64,000 nucleotides of DNA from Hyphomicrobium_A sp963745205 (GTDB taxonomy: Bacteria > Pseudomonadota > Alphaproteobacteria > Rhizobiales > Hyphomicrobiaceae), in contig CAVUWX010000016.1 of NCBI GenBank assembly GCA_963745205.1, forward strand, positions 1 through 64,000, written 5' to 3'. A program made the position numbers and the translations under genes. The notes beneath the pieces were generated by a model. It saw only the letters and a program-made list of their open reading frames with translations, made no database searches and was not told the origin of the DNA. Each line of letters opens with the position of its first letter. The first letter of the stretch is position 1. Positions 35,901-43,952 of the stretch are shown piece by piece.

Positions 35901-36745
35901 ATGGCCAGCGAGGGCACGCGCCACTCGGTCGAATGCCCGGCGTACTCGAGCACGACGGTCGCGTTGCGCAGGCCCACCTCCTTCAAGAAGGAGGTGGCGC
36001 CGATGCGCTTGCGTGCACGCGCCGACATGTCGGTGATGACGCGGGCAAGATCGATGCGCTTCAAGGCTCTGGGCGCGGGCTCTGGCACGGCGGCCGGTGC
36101 CCCCACGCTCTTGGGGCTCGACGAGGAGGCCACCGGGCCTCGTGGGCCGGCGGGAGGCGGAGGTGCGGGCACGGGCTTCGGCACCTCAGGGGCTCCCCCC
36201 TCCGCATCGCTCTCGACCGGCTTGGGAAAGCTCAGCGCGAGCCCGCCCTCATCGGAATAGAAGATGTAGAGCTTGGGTTCGATCAGCTCGACGCTTGCCG
36301 GCACAATGCGCGCCGACCACAGCGCGGAGGCGCTGAGCTCGAAGGCGGCAAGCGGGGCGGAGGCCACGACATCGCCGTCGGGCTCGGTCATGCGCAGGTT
36401 GCGCAGGCGGAACTCGACGCCGCCCGTCTCCGACAGGCTGACGACGGCGTCGTCGATCTTGACGGAGCTACCCTCGAGTTCGGCGTTGATGCCGCGTTCG
36501 ATCGGGGCCACGAGGAACTTGAGCGAGACGGGACCGTGGCGGAGGCGGACGTAGCCGAGCCCGAAGACGAGCACGGCAAGCAGAACGACGGGGGCAAGGA
36601 CGAAAACGGAGCGGCCGAGGCCGTGCAGAACCTGGTCGCAGGCGTAGGCGGTCGCGTTCAGGCGCTGGCGCAGGACGGACGGCCGCTCTTGATCTCGCGC
36701 GTGCGCGACGGCAGGGACACCCTTCCTTCTTCCGGTCGTTTGCAC
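32936..36745 (-). CDS. Large AsmA-family / DUF3971 envelope protein
   Basis: A 1269-residue protein with one N-terminal membrane helix (VFVLAPVVLLAVLVFGLGYV near residues 48-67) and a very long periplasmic part. It resembles the YhdP/AsmA-like group of bridge-like proteins that carry phospholipids between inner and outer membrane. The DUF3971 region and the C-terminal AsmA-like domain are seen as long stretches of beta-strand repeats (for example GGTIKVAYDGAAQRVLLSPS, DVRGTLDGGKPLAVALRQD, NLGGTYVPLQGL). Residues about 175-225 form a Pro/Ala-rich linker, and the C-terminal 60 residues are disordered, ending in PPKKKKQ. GTG 36745 is preceded by GAGGGG. Convergent with tyrS; divergent from the peroxiredoxin. 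Confidence 0.85.
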   Translation of the reverse strand: MQTTGRRKGVPAVAHARDQERPSVLRQRLNATAYACDQVLHGLGRSVFVLAPVVLLAVLVFGLGYVRLRHGPVSLKFLVAPIERGINAELEGSSVKIDDAVVSLSETGGVEFRLRNLRMTEPDGDVVASAPLAAFELSASALWSARIVPASVELIEPKLYIFYSDEGGLALSFPKPVESDAEGGAPEVPKPVPAPPPPAGPRGPVASSSSPKSVGAPAAVPEPAPRALKRIDLARVITDMSARARKRIGATSFLKEVGLRNATVVLEYAGHSTEWRVPSLAIALRHARARSVIAGRATIESGGQPWKLAFETDELERDHTLRLKTSIRELYPRTLAPAVPQLSLLQAFDMPVAVDATFELSTAGDLRVATLSADIGHGSLRLPALPEAPLEVDGGTIKVAYDGAAQRVLLSPSTLRWRGSRITMSGAMQSQTPQDGHPVWSYDLSANEGVFAAAEFAVPTVNLQSWRATGRVLPHRGEIELADFNLKAGGAEIALKGDFVAGADPASTRLEGTLSPMPLDTLKALWPKAIASDARDWVGERVAHANFLGGTFRFVSGAGMEPGETGADANEHRLSLALQASDVEMRVIENMPPIVAPRLLMRIENDALEINVPDAAIALDPDHLVPLKGGRFTATNVMSEAPSMGEIMFGSETSLGLVLDLIEKSPLGLLEEAGLPRQNLEGKFDGQFKVTLPLRAELAAGAIKVEGKAHISDGKAKDFLGPYDVQGATIGLDITEKAVDANGQLLINGVLAKVSWQRIFDAPIDKQPPLRITATLDNTDRNQLGLDVNHIVQGEVPIEITITRGQRNEPAIRLRADLSNADLLLDNVSWHKSPGRPATLQCDIAQGRTHKIELQNFKVAGDDIAIEGWAAIGADNRLREFYFPDFSLNVVTRMEVQGSLGSDNVWKVKAHGATFDGRDFFRSLFSLGQLAEQHPPAKKPRDGIDLEAEISNVIGFSEVNLRGVKLKLSKRGEKLTALDVRGTLDGGKPLAVALRQDAGQPRQLLADSTDAGQAFKLIDFYPNIQGGRVRLEVNLDGKGPAEKTGVLYVEDFRILGDPVVSEVFSTAGDEQAAGKSGAPKDRPKVVREVFEFTRMRVPFSVGYGQFVMEESYLRGPLLGASIRGKVDFKTRRVNLGGTYVPLQGLMGDLCEIPILGPIALGPKCEGLSGMTYAIQGPMDHPEVVVNPLAMLAPGIFREIFQMTNPNPKVQRRDETPNPASEENTRASSTTMAVPQAPTAEGDEAQQADSDNVDGWSSQTTQAPPKKKKQ

Positions 36746-37033
36746 GCCAGCCCCTCGATAGTCTCGAGACTACTCTCGACGCAAACCGACATGACAACGG
36801 ACGTGTCCCATTGGCTCCCCCACCCGCTCCTCGATTGCCTTCTTATCGGCAACGCCTTTTGCGCGCGGGTCTAACGTCGACCACCGCGCTCAAGGCCTGC
36901 CGCTAATAGCCGTCCGAAGTCCCCCAACGCTTGCACCACCGCGGCCTTGCGGCTAAGCCTCCCGACCCGGCGCAAATCTCGGCATGGGGTTCACGTGCAT
37001 GGGAAAAAGCGACAAAAGAAAGGCATCCTCTCC

Positions 37034-37501
37034 ATGGTCGAAGACGGCAAGCAGGCCCCCGATTTCGAGCTCAAGGATGCGGACGAAAAGAGCACAAGGC
37101 TCAAGGACCTGAAGGGGCGTCCGCTGGTGCTCTATTTCTACCCCAAGGATGACACCTCGGGGTGCACGGCGGAGGCCAAGGGCTTCACCTGCCTCATCGA
37201 CGATTTCAAGCGCGCCGGCGCCGAGGTGATCGGCGTCTCTCCCGACAGCCCGCAGAGCCATCGCAAGTTCCGCGAGAAATACGGGCTCGGCGTGCGGCTG
37301 CTGGCAGACGAGGCCCGCGAGGCGGCGCAGGCATACGGGGTCTGGGTTGAGAAATCAATGTACGGGCGGAAGTACATGGGCGTCGAGCGCTCGACCTTCC
37401 TGATCGACAAAACCGGCAAGGTTGCTCGGATCTGGCGCAATGTGAGGGTTCCGGGTCACGCCGAGGAAGTGCTGGAAACGGTCAAAGCGCTCAAAAGCTA
37501 A
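37034..37501 (+). CDS. bcp: Thiol peroxidase, Bcp-type peroxiredoxin
   Basis: A 155-residue peroxiredoxin that reduces hydroperoxides in the cytoplasm. The thioredoxin-fold core is complete (APDFELKD, LVLYFYPKDDTSGCTAEA with the peroxidatic cysteine, GVSPDSPQSHRKFREKY, RSTFLIDKTGKVARIW). The resolving cysteine usual in E. coli Bcp, five residues after the first, is absent; the only other cysteine lies nine residues after it (FTCLIDD). The enzyme may be 1-Cys or use a different partner. Upstream in-frame codons to 36947 add a basic leader without homology, so ATG 37034 is preferred. Confidence 0.9.
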   Translation: MVEDGKQAPDFELKDADEKSTRLKDLKGRPLVLYFYPKDDTSGCTAEAKGFTCLIDDFKRAGAEVIGVSPDSPQSHRKFREKYGLGVRLLADEAREAAQAYGVWVEKSMYGRKYMGVERSTFLIDKTGKVARIWRNVRVPGHAEEVLETVKALKS

Positions 37502-37643
37502 GCTGCCGCTGCTCACCAGCGTAAGACGGCCACAGGTCGGTCCCATCCTCCCGCCGCCGCGTGACCAGGGAGCCAAAATATGTTAGGAACGCCGTAGGGG
37601 AAGCATCCGGCAGCGTAAAATCGCCACGATGCCCGTATCTTGG

Positions 37644-37676
37644 GTCACGATCAGGTCCGGATAGCGTCACGATCAG
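37644..37676 (+). repeat. Two direct repeats upstream of the bactofilin gene
   Basis: GTCACGATCAG occurs exactly twice, at 37644-37654 and 37666-37676. The starts are 22 bases apart (two helical turns), and the second copy ends 39 bases before the bactofilin start codon. Spacing and position fit a dimeric regulator site; no known regulator is recognised. Confidence 0.45.
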
Positions 37677-37715
37677 ACGTCGTTGCGTTTGTCGCATCAG
37701 CGGAGGTGGAAGCGT

Positions 37716-38216
37716 ATGTTGCCGAACTTCAAGAGATCCGAGTCGGAGCCGCCCAAGGTCACTCCGAGCCTTCCTCCCAACGCACCTCAATCGAGCGGTC
37801 TCGGCGCGCGCACGCTCGGGCTGGCGCGCAGCGGCGAGCGCAGCACGGCCTCCGTCATCGGCCCCGACCTCACGATTAACGGCAACCTCGTGTCCAAGGG
37901 CGAGGTCCAGGTCGACGGCGAGGTGCAGGGCGACATCCATGGCACCTACGTCGTCATCGGCGAGAAGGCCCGCATCACCGGCGGCATCATCGCCGAGGAA
38001 ATCGTGGTGCGCGGCCACGTCATGGGCTCGGTGCGCGGCAAGCGCGTGATGCTGCAGTCCTCCAGCCACATCGAGGGCGACATCTACCATCAGGCGCTCG
38101 CCATCGAGCAGGGCGCCTTCTTCGAGGGTAAGTCGCGCCGCTCGGATGACCCGATGGCCGGGATCTCCAAGCCCGACATACCCGGCTTCAACGGTACGGG
38201 AAATGATCTGACCTGA
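37716..38216 (+). CDS. Bactofilin (polymer-forming cytoskeletal protein)
   Basis: A 166-residue bactofilin. The central right-handed beta-helix, about residues 50-135, shows the hydrophobic repeat pattern of the DUF583 domain: SVIGPDLTINGNLVSKG, EVQVDGEVQGDIHGT, ITGGIIAEEIVVRG and SSSHIEGDIYHQALAIEQGAFFEGK. Both tails are flexible. Bactofilins polymerise without nucleotide on the inner membrane face and act in cell shape, stalk or bud growth. A strong GGAGGTGGAAG ribosome site precedes ATG 37716. No M23 peptidase partner, often adjacent to bactofilin genes, is visible here. Confidence 0.9.
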   Translation: MLPNFKRSESEPPKVTPSLPPNAPQSSGLGARTLGLARSGERSTASVIGPDLTINGNLVSKGEVQVDGEVQGDIHGTYVVIGEKARITGGIIAEEIVVRGHVMGSVRGKRVMLQSSSHIEGDIYHQALAIEQGAFFEGKSRRSDDPMAGISKPDIPGFNGTGNDLT

Positions 38217-38246
38217 GGTCAGGCCAGGATCGGACCTTGAAATATT

Positions 38247-38276
38247 TTGCGCCGCGCATGCTGATGCGCGGCGCAA
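38247..38276. terminator. Perfect 13-bp hairpin between convergent genes
   Basis: TTGCGCCGCGCAT (38247-38259) and ATGCGCGGCGCAA (38264-38276) are exact reverse complements around a 4-base loop. The element lies between the bactofilin stop (38216) and the ATPase stop (38296), in a position to end transcription from both sides. Confidence 0.65.
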
Positions 38277-38295
38277 CTGCATTCAAGAGCGAGCT

Positions 38296-40893
38296 TCAGC
38301 GCCAGGGCGCGATCGCGACGCGGTTGCCCCCGAGGCTTTCGAACGTCCGCTGGCGGCAAGTCAGCACCAGCACCTGATGGCTGCGGGAGGCGAGCTTCAG
38401 CGCCTTGAACATACGCTCGATGCGCGCGTCGTCGGAATAGACGAGGGCGTCGTCGAGGATGAGCGGGGCGGCGTTGCCGGCCTCGGCGAGAAGCCGACCG
38501 AAGCCCAAACGCACCAGCACGGCGAGCTGCTCGCGCGTTCCCTCGCTCAAGGTCGCGACAGGCTCGGCCGCGCTCCCCCGCTGCAGCGTCTCCAGGGTGA
38601 AGGCGTCGCCAAAGCGCAGCCGCGCATCGGGGAATACGAGGCGGAGGTAGGGCTCGAGCCGGTCGAGGACGGGCTTAGCGAAGCGTTCGCGCGTCTCGCC
38701 CGAGGCCTTGTCGATCTCGCTGGCGAGAAGTCGTAGGGCGCCGAGCTCTTGAGCAAACGCGCACACGCGCTCGTCCGCTGCCGTGCAGGCTTCGTCGAGC
38801 TCGGCGACGGTCGAGCCGACATCATCGGCGCGGTCGGCTTTGAGCTCGCCTTCGATGCCGGCCTCGGTGCGGCGCAGCTCCGAAAGCTCATGCTCGGCGG
38901 CTGAGACAGCGGCCGTCGCCGCCTCGGCCGCGCGTTTCAGCGCCGCAAAGCGCGCCTCGTCGGGGGCCGCATCGCGCCACGCCGTGACGTCGCGCACCGC
39001 CGCGTTGCGCGACGCCGTCACCTCCACAAGCGCGGCCGCGAGCTTGTCGGTCTTCGCCTTGCATGCGGCCGCGTCGCCCAGGTCGGCGGCGAGCCGCTTG
39101 ATGTGGTCGCCCCGCTCGGCCGCAAGCGTGCGCTGCTTGACCTCGCCCATGCGCGTCTCGTCGCGCGTCGCTACGGCGCCGGCGAGATTGGCCTCGGCGT
39201 CGCTCAGCGCCTCGCCCAGCTCCTGTGCGCGTAAAGCCAGCTCCTCCTGGCTCCGGGTCGGGGCAGGCCCGAGCAGCGCAGCGCGCTTGGCAAGGTCGGC
39301 GTGGGCCGCCTCCAGCCGCTCGATGCCGTCCGGCGCGCGCGCCTGCACTTGTGCGCTCGCCTCGGCGAGCCGGGCTTGCAGCGCGCGGCGCTCGTCCGCA
39401 CGCCGCTCGGCCTCCTCCAGCGACGCGGCTCCCATCTTGCGCAAAAGGTCCCTGAGCTGAGCCTCGTGCGCCGCCATGTCGGCCGTGTCGTCGCCAGCGC
39501 CTTCCGATTGCCCAGGCGCCACCGTGATGACGCCGACGCCCTCGATCTCGAGCGTGATCGGCTGCGTCGGTTGGATTGTCGCGCCGTGCGCGACGGCCTT
39601 GCCGCCGATCCTGATCTTGCCCGCGCCGCCCGCTGCATAGGTGATGGAAACTTTCGGAGCGGCGGCTGCCAGCCGCGCCGACAGCGTAGCGATGCTCTGC
39701 GCCGCGCGCCGGGCCGCGGCGAGCAGGCCGTCCTCGGCGCCGTTCGCGGCAATCGCCTTCGCGAGGTCCTTGCGCTCGCCCGCGGCGGACCGCGCTGCGG
39801 CAAGCCGCTCGCCCACCTCGCGCAGACGCGCAGCGTTGTCGCGCGCCTTGCCCTCGCGCTCGGCAACGGCGAGCGCCTCTTTGATCTCGTCGCGCTTCTT
39901 GCGCGCGGCCTCGGTGCGGCCGTCCTCCTGTCCGAGACGCTGCGTCAGCGCCTGGAGCTGCGCCGCCTCGCGCGACCTGGCCTCCTCCAGCTTCGATAGG
40001 TCGGCGATCTTCGCCTTGATGCTCGCGAGCGCCGCCTCGCAGGCGGCGAATCTCTCCTCGTGCCGAGCGAGCGCCTCCTCGGCGAGGCGCAATTTCTCGT
40101 GCGCCGCGCGCGCTGCCTCGAAGGCCCGCTCGGCATCGGCCTTGGCCTGCCCGCGCAGCGCTATCGCCGCCGGATCGGCGAGCCGGGCGATTTTCTCACG
40201 CACGACTTCGAGCCGGTCGAGGCGGCCCTGCGCTCCGGCGAGCCTCGAACGCGCTGTCTCGCGGCGAGCGGCGAGATCGCGCTGCTCGTCGAGCGCCGCC
40301 TTGTAGCGGCCCGTCGGCCGCGGCGGATTGTGCCCGGTGACGAGCTCGCCCAGCTCGGCCCTGAGGCGTGCGGCGACGAAGCGAGTGGCCCCGCCGTCGG
40401 CAACGCTCTCGACCTCCTCTTCGACGGCGGAGAGGAGGGCGCCATCCGCCGTCGCCGCCTTGAGCGGCGCCAGCGTTGCACCCTGATCGACCCAGAGAAG
40501 CGCGAAGTCTCCCGCCGCGTCGGTACCCGCCAGCAGCTCTGCGAGCCGCGTCTCCGCATCGCCGCCACGCGAGATCTCGCCCGAGCGCAGGTTGAGCAGC
40601 TCGGCTGAGCGACCCGCCAAGAACTGCTTGCGGATGCGCCAGCTCTTGCCGTCGATCTCGAAATCCACCTCCACGAGCGGCGCGCCGCCCGCGTGCGGGC
40701 GCAGCGCCTCGACCGTCTTGCGATCCTTGGAGGTGTGCTTCTCGCATAGCGCGAGCTTCACGGCCTTCAGGATCGTCGACTTGCCGAGCTCGTTCGGGCC
40801 TGCGAGCACGTCGAGACCGCCCGACAGGCCCTCGAGCGCAATCGGCTCGCTGAAGCGCCCGACTTCCTTCAGACGGATGGCGCGGATCTTCAC
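38296..40893 (-). CDS. SbcC/YhaN-like coiled-coil AAA ATPase
   Basis: An 865-residue SMC-like ATPase working with the nuclease gene upstream. The N-terminal head has FxxGRFSE and Walker A GPNELGKST at residues 32-40. Two long coiled-coil arms, rich in Ala/Glu/Arg, span about residues 190-410 and 465-740. The C-terminal head has the signature LSEGTREQLAVLVRLG and Walker B LILDDALVYSDD. Instead of a zinc-hook CxxC at the apex, residues about 413-461 form a beta-rich insert containing KIRIGGKAVAHGATIQ and ITLEIEGVGVITVAPG. The start is a GTG overlapping the nuclease stop as GTGA. Probably processes DNA ends or tethers DNA; the exact substrate is not known. Confidence 0.87.
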   Translation of the reverse strand: MKIRAIRLKEVGRFSEPIALEGLSGGLDVLAGPNELGKSTILKAVKLALCEKHTSKDRKTVEALRPHAGGAPLVEVDFEIDGKSWRIRKQFLAGRSAELLNLRSGEISRGGDAETRLAELLAGTDAAGDFALLWVDQGATLAPLKAATADGALLSAVEEEVESVADGGATRFVAARLRAELGELVTGHNPPRPTGRYKAALDEQRDLAARRETARSRLAGAQGRLDRLEVVREKIARLADPAAIALRGQAKADAERAFEAARAAHEKLRLAEEALARHEERFAACEAALASIKAKIADLSKLEEARSREAAQLQALTQRLGQEDGRTEAARKKRDEIKEALAVAEREGKARDNAARLREVGERLAAARSAAGERKDLAKAIAANGAEDGLLAAARRAAQSIATLSARLAAAAPKVSITYAAGGAGKIRIGGKAVAHGATIQPTQPITLEIEGVGVITVAPGQSEGAGDDTADMAAHEAQLRDLLRKMGAASLEEAERRADERRALQARLAEASAQVQARAPDGIERLEAAHADLAKRAALLGPAPTRSQEELALRAQELGEALSDAEANLAGAVATRDETRMGEVKQRTLAAERGDHIKRLAADLGDAAACKAKTDKLAAALVEVTASRNAAVRDVTAWRDAAPDEARFAALKRAAEAATAAVSAAEHELSELRRTEAGIEGELKADRADDVGSTVAELDEACTAADERVCAFAQELGALRLLASEIDKASGETRERFAKPVLDRLEPYLRLVFPDARLRFGDAFTLETLQRGSAAEPVATLSEGTREQLAVLVRLGFGRLLAEAGNAAPLILDDALVYSDDARIERMFKALKLASRSHQVLVLTCRQRTFESLGGNRVAIAPWR

Positions 40894-42020
40894 GCGGATC
40901 CCTCCGCCTCGGCGCGGCGCGCGAGCGCGAACAGCTTGCGCAGCGCGCGCTGCGCGGTCGCGGCTTCCTCGCCGTGCCCGTCAGCCGCGGCCTTGAGGCG
41001 CTGCGCGACAGTGCCGAGCACACCCGGCCCCAGGACGTCGAGATCGGACGTTGCAGCCTCGGTCTCGAGCGCGGTGGTGTCGGTCTGCAGATGGAAGAGC
41101 TGCGGCGCGAGCCTCGCCAGCCGCTGCTCGATTGAAGCGTACTCGCCGAGCGAGACGAGACCTTCGAGCGAAAGAGCTATCAGGCGGCGCGAGGCCTCGC
41201 TGCCGAAGCCGTCGACCTCGGCCTCGAGCGGCCCGAGCCCATCCGCGCGGTCGAGCCTGTGCTGCCGGCGCAGCCACGTGAAGTGCGCCGTCGGGACGCG
41301 CTCCACCTTCGGCACGGCGGCTGTCGCCTCGATGGTGACCGCAAGCACGTGCCCCGGCTCGTTGTCGCGAAAGCCGTCGGGCTCCGGCGTGCCGGAGTAC
41401 CAGACGCGGTCGGAGATGCGCGTCGTGCCGTGCCAGTCGCCGAGCGCCAGATAGCTGAGCCCTGCGGACTTTACGCGCGCGGGATTGATGGGAACGTTGG
41501 CATCGCCGGCGCTGCCGAAGCCCTGCACAGAGCCATGCGCGAGCCCGATGCGGATGGTGCCGGGGGCAGAGGCGGCGGCGTCCATGAAGGCGGTCGGGTC
41601 GCGGCTCGTGCTCTTGGCGGTGAGCGGCGCCGCCAGCAGCGCCACGCCCGGCACCAGCTCGACGACCCCTGCGCTCGTGTGCACGCGCACGTTCCCCGGC
41701 AGACCACCGGCGGCGATCAACTCCCAGACCCCGCCCGCGCGCGCCGGATCGTGGTTGCCGGGCAAGAGGTGCCAGGTGAGCTTGGGGTGGCTCTTGAGCC
41801 GGGAAAGGAGCTGACCGGCGAGGGTATCGGGGAGCGTCTCGGAGTCGAGCACGTCGCCGGCGACCAGCACGGTTCCCGCGCCTGCGGCCTTCGCCGCCGC
41901 AGCGACGCGATCGACGGCATCGAGCCGCTGCGCGCGCAGCACAGCCGCCTTGTCGGCCGGGAGCGCGCCAAAGCGCTTGCCGATCTGCCAATCGGCCGTA
42001 TGGAGGAACGTGAACGCCAT
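40890..42020 (-). CDS. SbcD/YhaO-like DNA repair metallophosphoesterase
   Basis: A 376-residue calcineurin-like nuclease, the catalytic partner of the downstream ATPase in an SbcCD-like complex. The five phosphoesterase motifs are visible: HTADWQIGK (residue 7), VAGDVLDSE (near 54), LPGNHDPAR (near 88), LAHGSVQG (near 165) and ALGDWHG (near 195). A C-terminal region of about 150 residues contains a short helical cap that likely contacts the ATPase. ATG 42020 is preferred because homology begins with MAFTFLHTADW; earlier in-frame codons to 42254 are unconserved, though no strong ribosome site precedes 42020. Confidence 0.87.
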   Translation of the reverse strand: MAFTFLHTADWQIGKRFGALPADKAAVLRAQRLDAVDRVAAAAKAAGAGTVLVAGDVLDSETLPDTLAGQLLSRLKSHPKLTWHLLPGNHDPARAGGVWELIAAGGLPGNVRVHTSAGVVELVPGVALLAAPLTAKSTSRDPTAFMDAAASAPGTIRIGLAHGSVQGFGSAGDANVPINPARVKSAGLSYLALGDWHGTTRISDRVWYSGTPEPDGFRDNEPGHVLAVTIEATAAVPKVERVPTAHFTWLRRQHRLDRADGLGPLEAEVDGFGSEASRRLIALSLEGLVSLGEYASIEQRLARLAPQLFHLQTDTTALETEAATSDLDVLGPGVLGTVAQRLKAAADGHGEEAATAQRALRKLFALARRAEAEGSA

Positions 42021-42426
42021 GGGTTTAGGAATGGTGTTCTCTTTTTGTTCGATGCGCAAGAGGGGCTTCGAATTGTCCGTGAGTCGCTGCCGATCAGCCA
42101 CCCTCCGATGCGAAACCGTCAACGCCAATGGAACTGGACCGAAACTTCGCGGTTTGCCCGACGTATCTGGCCGCATCGACGGGGACGGGAAGTGCCCACC
42201 GCCGCACCACGAGACGGGCGTAGCTTGGTGGAGCAGCTTCAGGTGCTGATCCAAGCGATACGCGAGGCGATATCCCGCTCGCGTGAGATTATCTCACGTC
42301 TGGATTCGACCAGGCCGCCAGGAAAACGCCACGATCCCTCCGGCTAGACCCTCTCCGTCGAGGCGGCCAGGGCCCGCGACCAGCGGGCGCTCCGGCCTGT
42401 TCCTCGACGCTCGTGCGGCCGACGCC
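42021..42426. other. Intergenic region, no certain gene
   Basis: These 406 bases between the nuclease gene and a small acidic protein gene (both minus strand) hold no supported gene. On the plus strand a short frame from about 42234 to 42347 would give 37-38 residues with a helical look (VEQLQVLIQAIREAI) but has no good ribosome site. A palindrome CGTGAGA-TTA-TCTCACG lies at 42282-42298 and could be an operator. Confidence 0.3.
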
Positions 42427-42621
42427 TCATGCGCCCTCGTCGTCGTCCTCGAACTCGTCATCCTCGACCAGGCTTTTGAGGGTTTCGACAATTTGCCCCT
42501 CGCCATCCTCCTTCGACTCGACCAGCCACTCCGCCAGAATGGTCTCACCCTGCTTGAATACGACCTTGAACGGGAGCTCCTCCCCCGAGACCGGAACCAC
42601 ATCGCCCGTGACGAAAGCCAT
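42427..42621 (-). CDS. Small acidic protein, 64 residues, unknown function
   Basis: A 64-residue cytoplasmic protein with a beta-strand-like first half (MAFVTGDVVPVSGEELPFKV, FKQGETILAEWLVE) and a strongly acidic tail (VEDDEFEDDDEGA). A very good ribosome site, AAGGAGG, lies 5 bases before ATG 42621. No family is recognised. The acidic tail suggests a binding partner that is basic, but no function can be given. Confidence 0.7.
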   Translation of the reverse strand: MAFVTGDVVPVSGEELPFKVVFKQGETILAEWLVESKEDGEGQIVETLKSLVEDDEFEDDDEGA

Positions 42622-42776
42622 GACACCCTCCTTGCTATGGGCTCCCCGCGGGGTCTGCCGCGCGGAGCGAGCGCACACTAGCCACAATTCGAGACATTTC
42701 GTGCGCACCGGAGGCGCGACTTCGGCTGTGGAAAAGGTGCATTCTAACAGCTGCCTCAGCGAAAGACGGGAAGCCC

Positions 42777-43904
42777 GTGGCGGCAGACGCTGAAACCGTC
42801 GTGATCGGCGCAGGCGTCGTCGGCCTCGCTATCGGCCGCGCGCTCGCGTCGGCCGGGCACCAGGTGCTCGTGCTGGAACGGCACGACCGCATCGGCACGG
42901 AGACGAGCTCGCGCAATTCCGAGGTGATCCACGCCGGGCTCTACTATCCGCCGGGCAGCCTGCGCGCCAAGCTATGCGTTTCCGGCAAGCTGCTTCTCTA
43001 CAAGTTCTGCGCGGAGAACGGCATCGCGCATCTCAACTGCGGCAAGCTTCTGGTCGCGGCGGACGAAAGCGAGACGGAGAAGCTCGACGCGATCGCCGCC
43101 AACGCAGCGGCGAATGGCGTCACCGACCTGCGCAAATTGTCGGGTGAGGAGGCGCGCAATCTCGAGCCGGAGCTCGCCTGCGTCGCCGCCTACCTATCGC
43201 CGTCCACCGGCGTCATCGATACCGCCGGGCTGCTGGGCGCGCTCGAAGGGCACCTGACGACGCTCGGCGGCGAGCTCGTGCTCAACGCCAGCGCCACGCG
43301 CATCGAAGTCCCTGTTGGCGAGCGGCGAGAGTTCATCATCGAGATTGCCAGCGGCGGCGAGAGCAGCACGCTCACCGCGCGCAACGTCGTGATCGCCGCC
43401 GGCTTCGGCGCCACCGCGCTCGGCCGCACGCTCACCTATCCTGCCGGCTATCGCGTGCCCCAGACCTACCCGGCGAAAGGGCACTACTTCGCGCTCGCCG
43501 GGCGCGCGCCGTTCCGCCACCTCGTCTATCCCATGCCGCAGGGCGCCTGGCTCGGCGTGCACCTCACCTTCGACGTGGCACATCGCGCCCGCTTCGGCCC
43601 CGACATCGCATGGACCGATGCTGTGACCTACGACTTCGAGGACGCGGACGGGGTGCGCCGCGCGCGCTTCGAGCGCGCGATCCGGCGCTATTGGCCTGGG
43701 CTGCCCGTTGGCGCGCTGCATCCCGACAGCGTCGGTGTACGCCCCAAGATCTACCGCGAGGGCGAGCCGGTCGCCGACTTCGCGATCGACGGGCCGGCCG
43801 CGCACGGCATACCCCGCCTGGTGGCGCTCTACGGCATCGAGAGTCCCGGCCTCACATCGTGCCTCGCGATCGGCGAGCACGTCGCGGCCATGCTTGCAGC
43901 GTAG
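42777..43904 (+). CDS. FAD-dependent oxidoreductase (LhgO-like, DAO superfamily)
   Basis: A 375-residue flavoprotein of the D-amino-acid oxidase superfamily. The Rossmann motif VVIGAGVVGLAIGRALA is at residues 8-24. The following TSSRNSEVIHAGLYYPPGSLRAKLC is highly characteristic of the L-2-hydroxyglutarate oxidase group, and the FAD/substrate C-terminal motif LVALYGIESPGLTSCLAIGE is present. It probably oxidises a 2-hydroxy acid with electrons passed to the respiratory chain, but substrate identity is inferred. The start is GTG 42777 with GACGGGAAG upstream. The M48 peptidase follows on the same strand after 48 bases. Confidence 0.87.
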   Translation: MAADAETVVIGAGVVGLAIGRALASAGHQVLVLERHDRIGTETSSRNSEVIHAGLYYPPGSLRAKLCVSGKLLLYKFCAENGIAHLNCGKLLVAADESETEKLDAIAANAAANGVTDLRKLSGEEARNLEPELACVAAYLSPSTGVIDTAGLLGALEGHLTTLGGELVLNASATRIEVPVGERREFIIEIASGGESSTLTARNVVIAAGFGATALGRTLTYPAGYRVPQTYPAKGHYFALAGRAPFRHLVYPMPQGAWLGVHLTFDVAHRARFGPDIAWTDAVTYDFEDADGVRRARFERAIRRYWPGLPVGALHPDSVGVRPKIYREGEPVADFAIDGPAAHGIPRLVALYGIESPGLTSCLAIGEHVAAMLAA

Positions 43905-43952
43905 CTACGCTAGCGATAGCTTCCGCGCGCCGCTTAGGGACAGGGGGACCTC

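Noticed and set aside
32963..36874. 1303-codon open frame on the plus strand antisense to the AsmA gene
   Set aside because: It lies wholly opposite a protein with clear family features. Long antisense frames are expected in GC-rich coding DNA; it has no recognisable domains and an Arg/His/Glu-biased composition.
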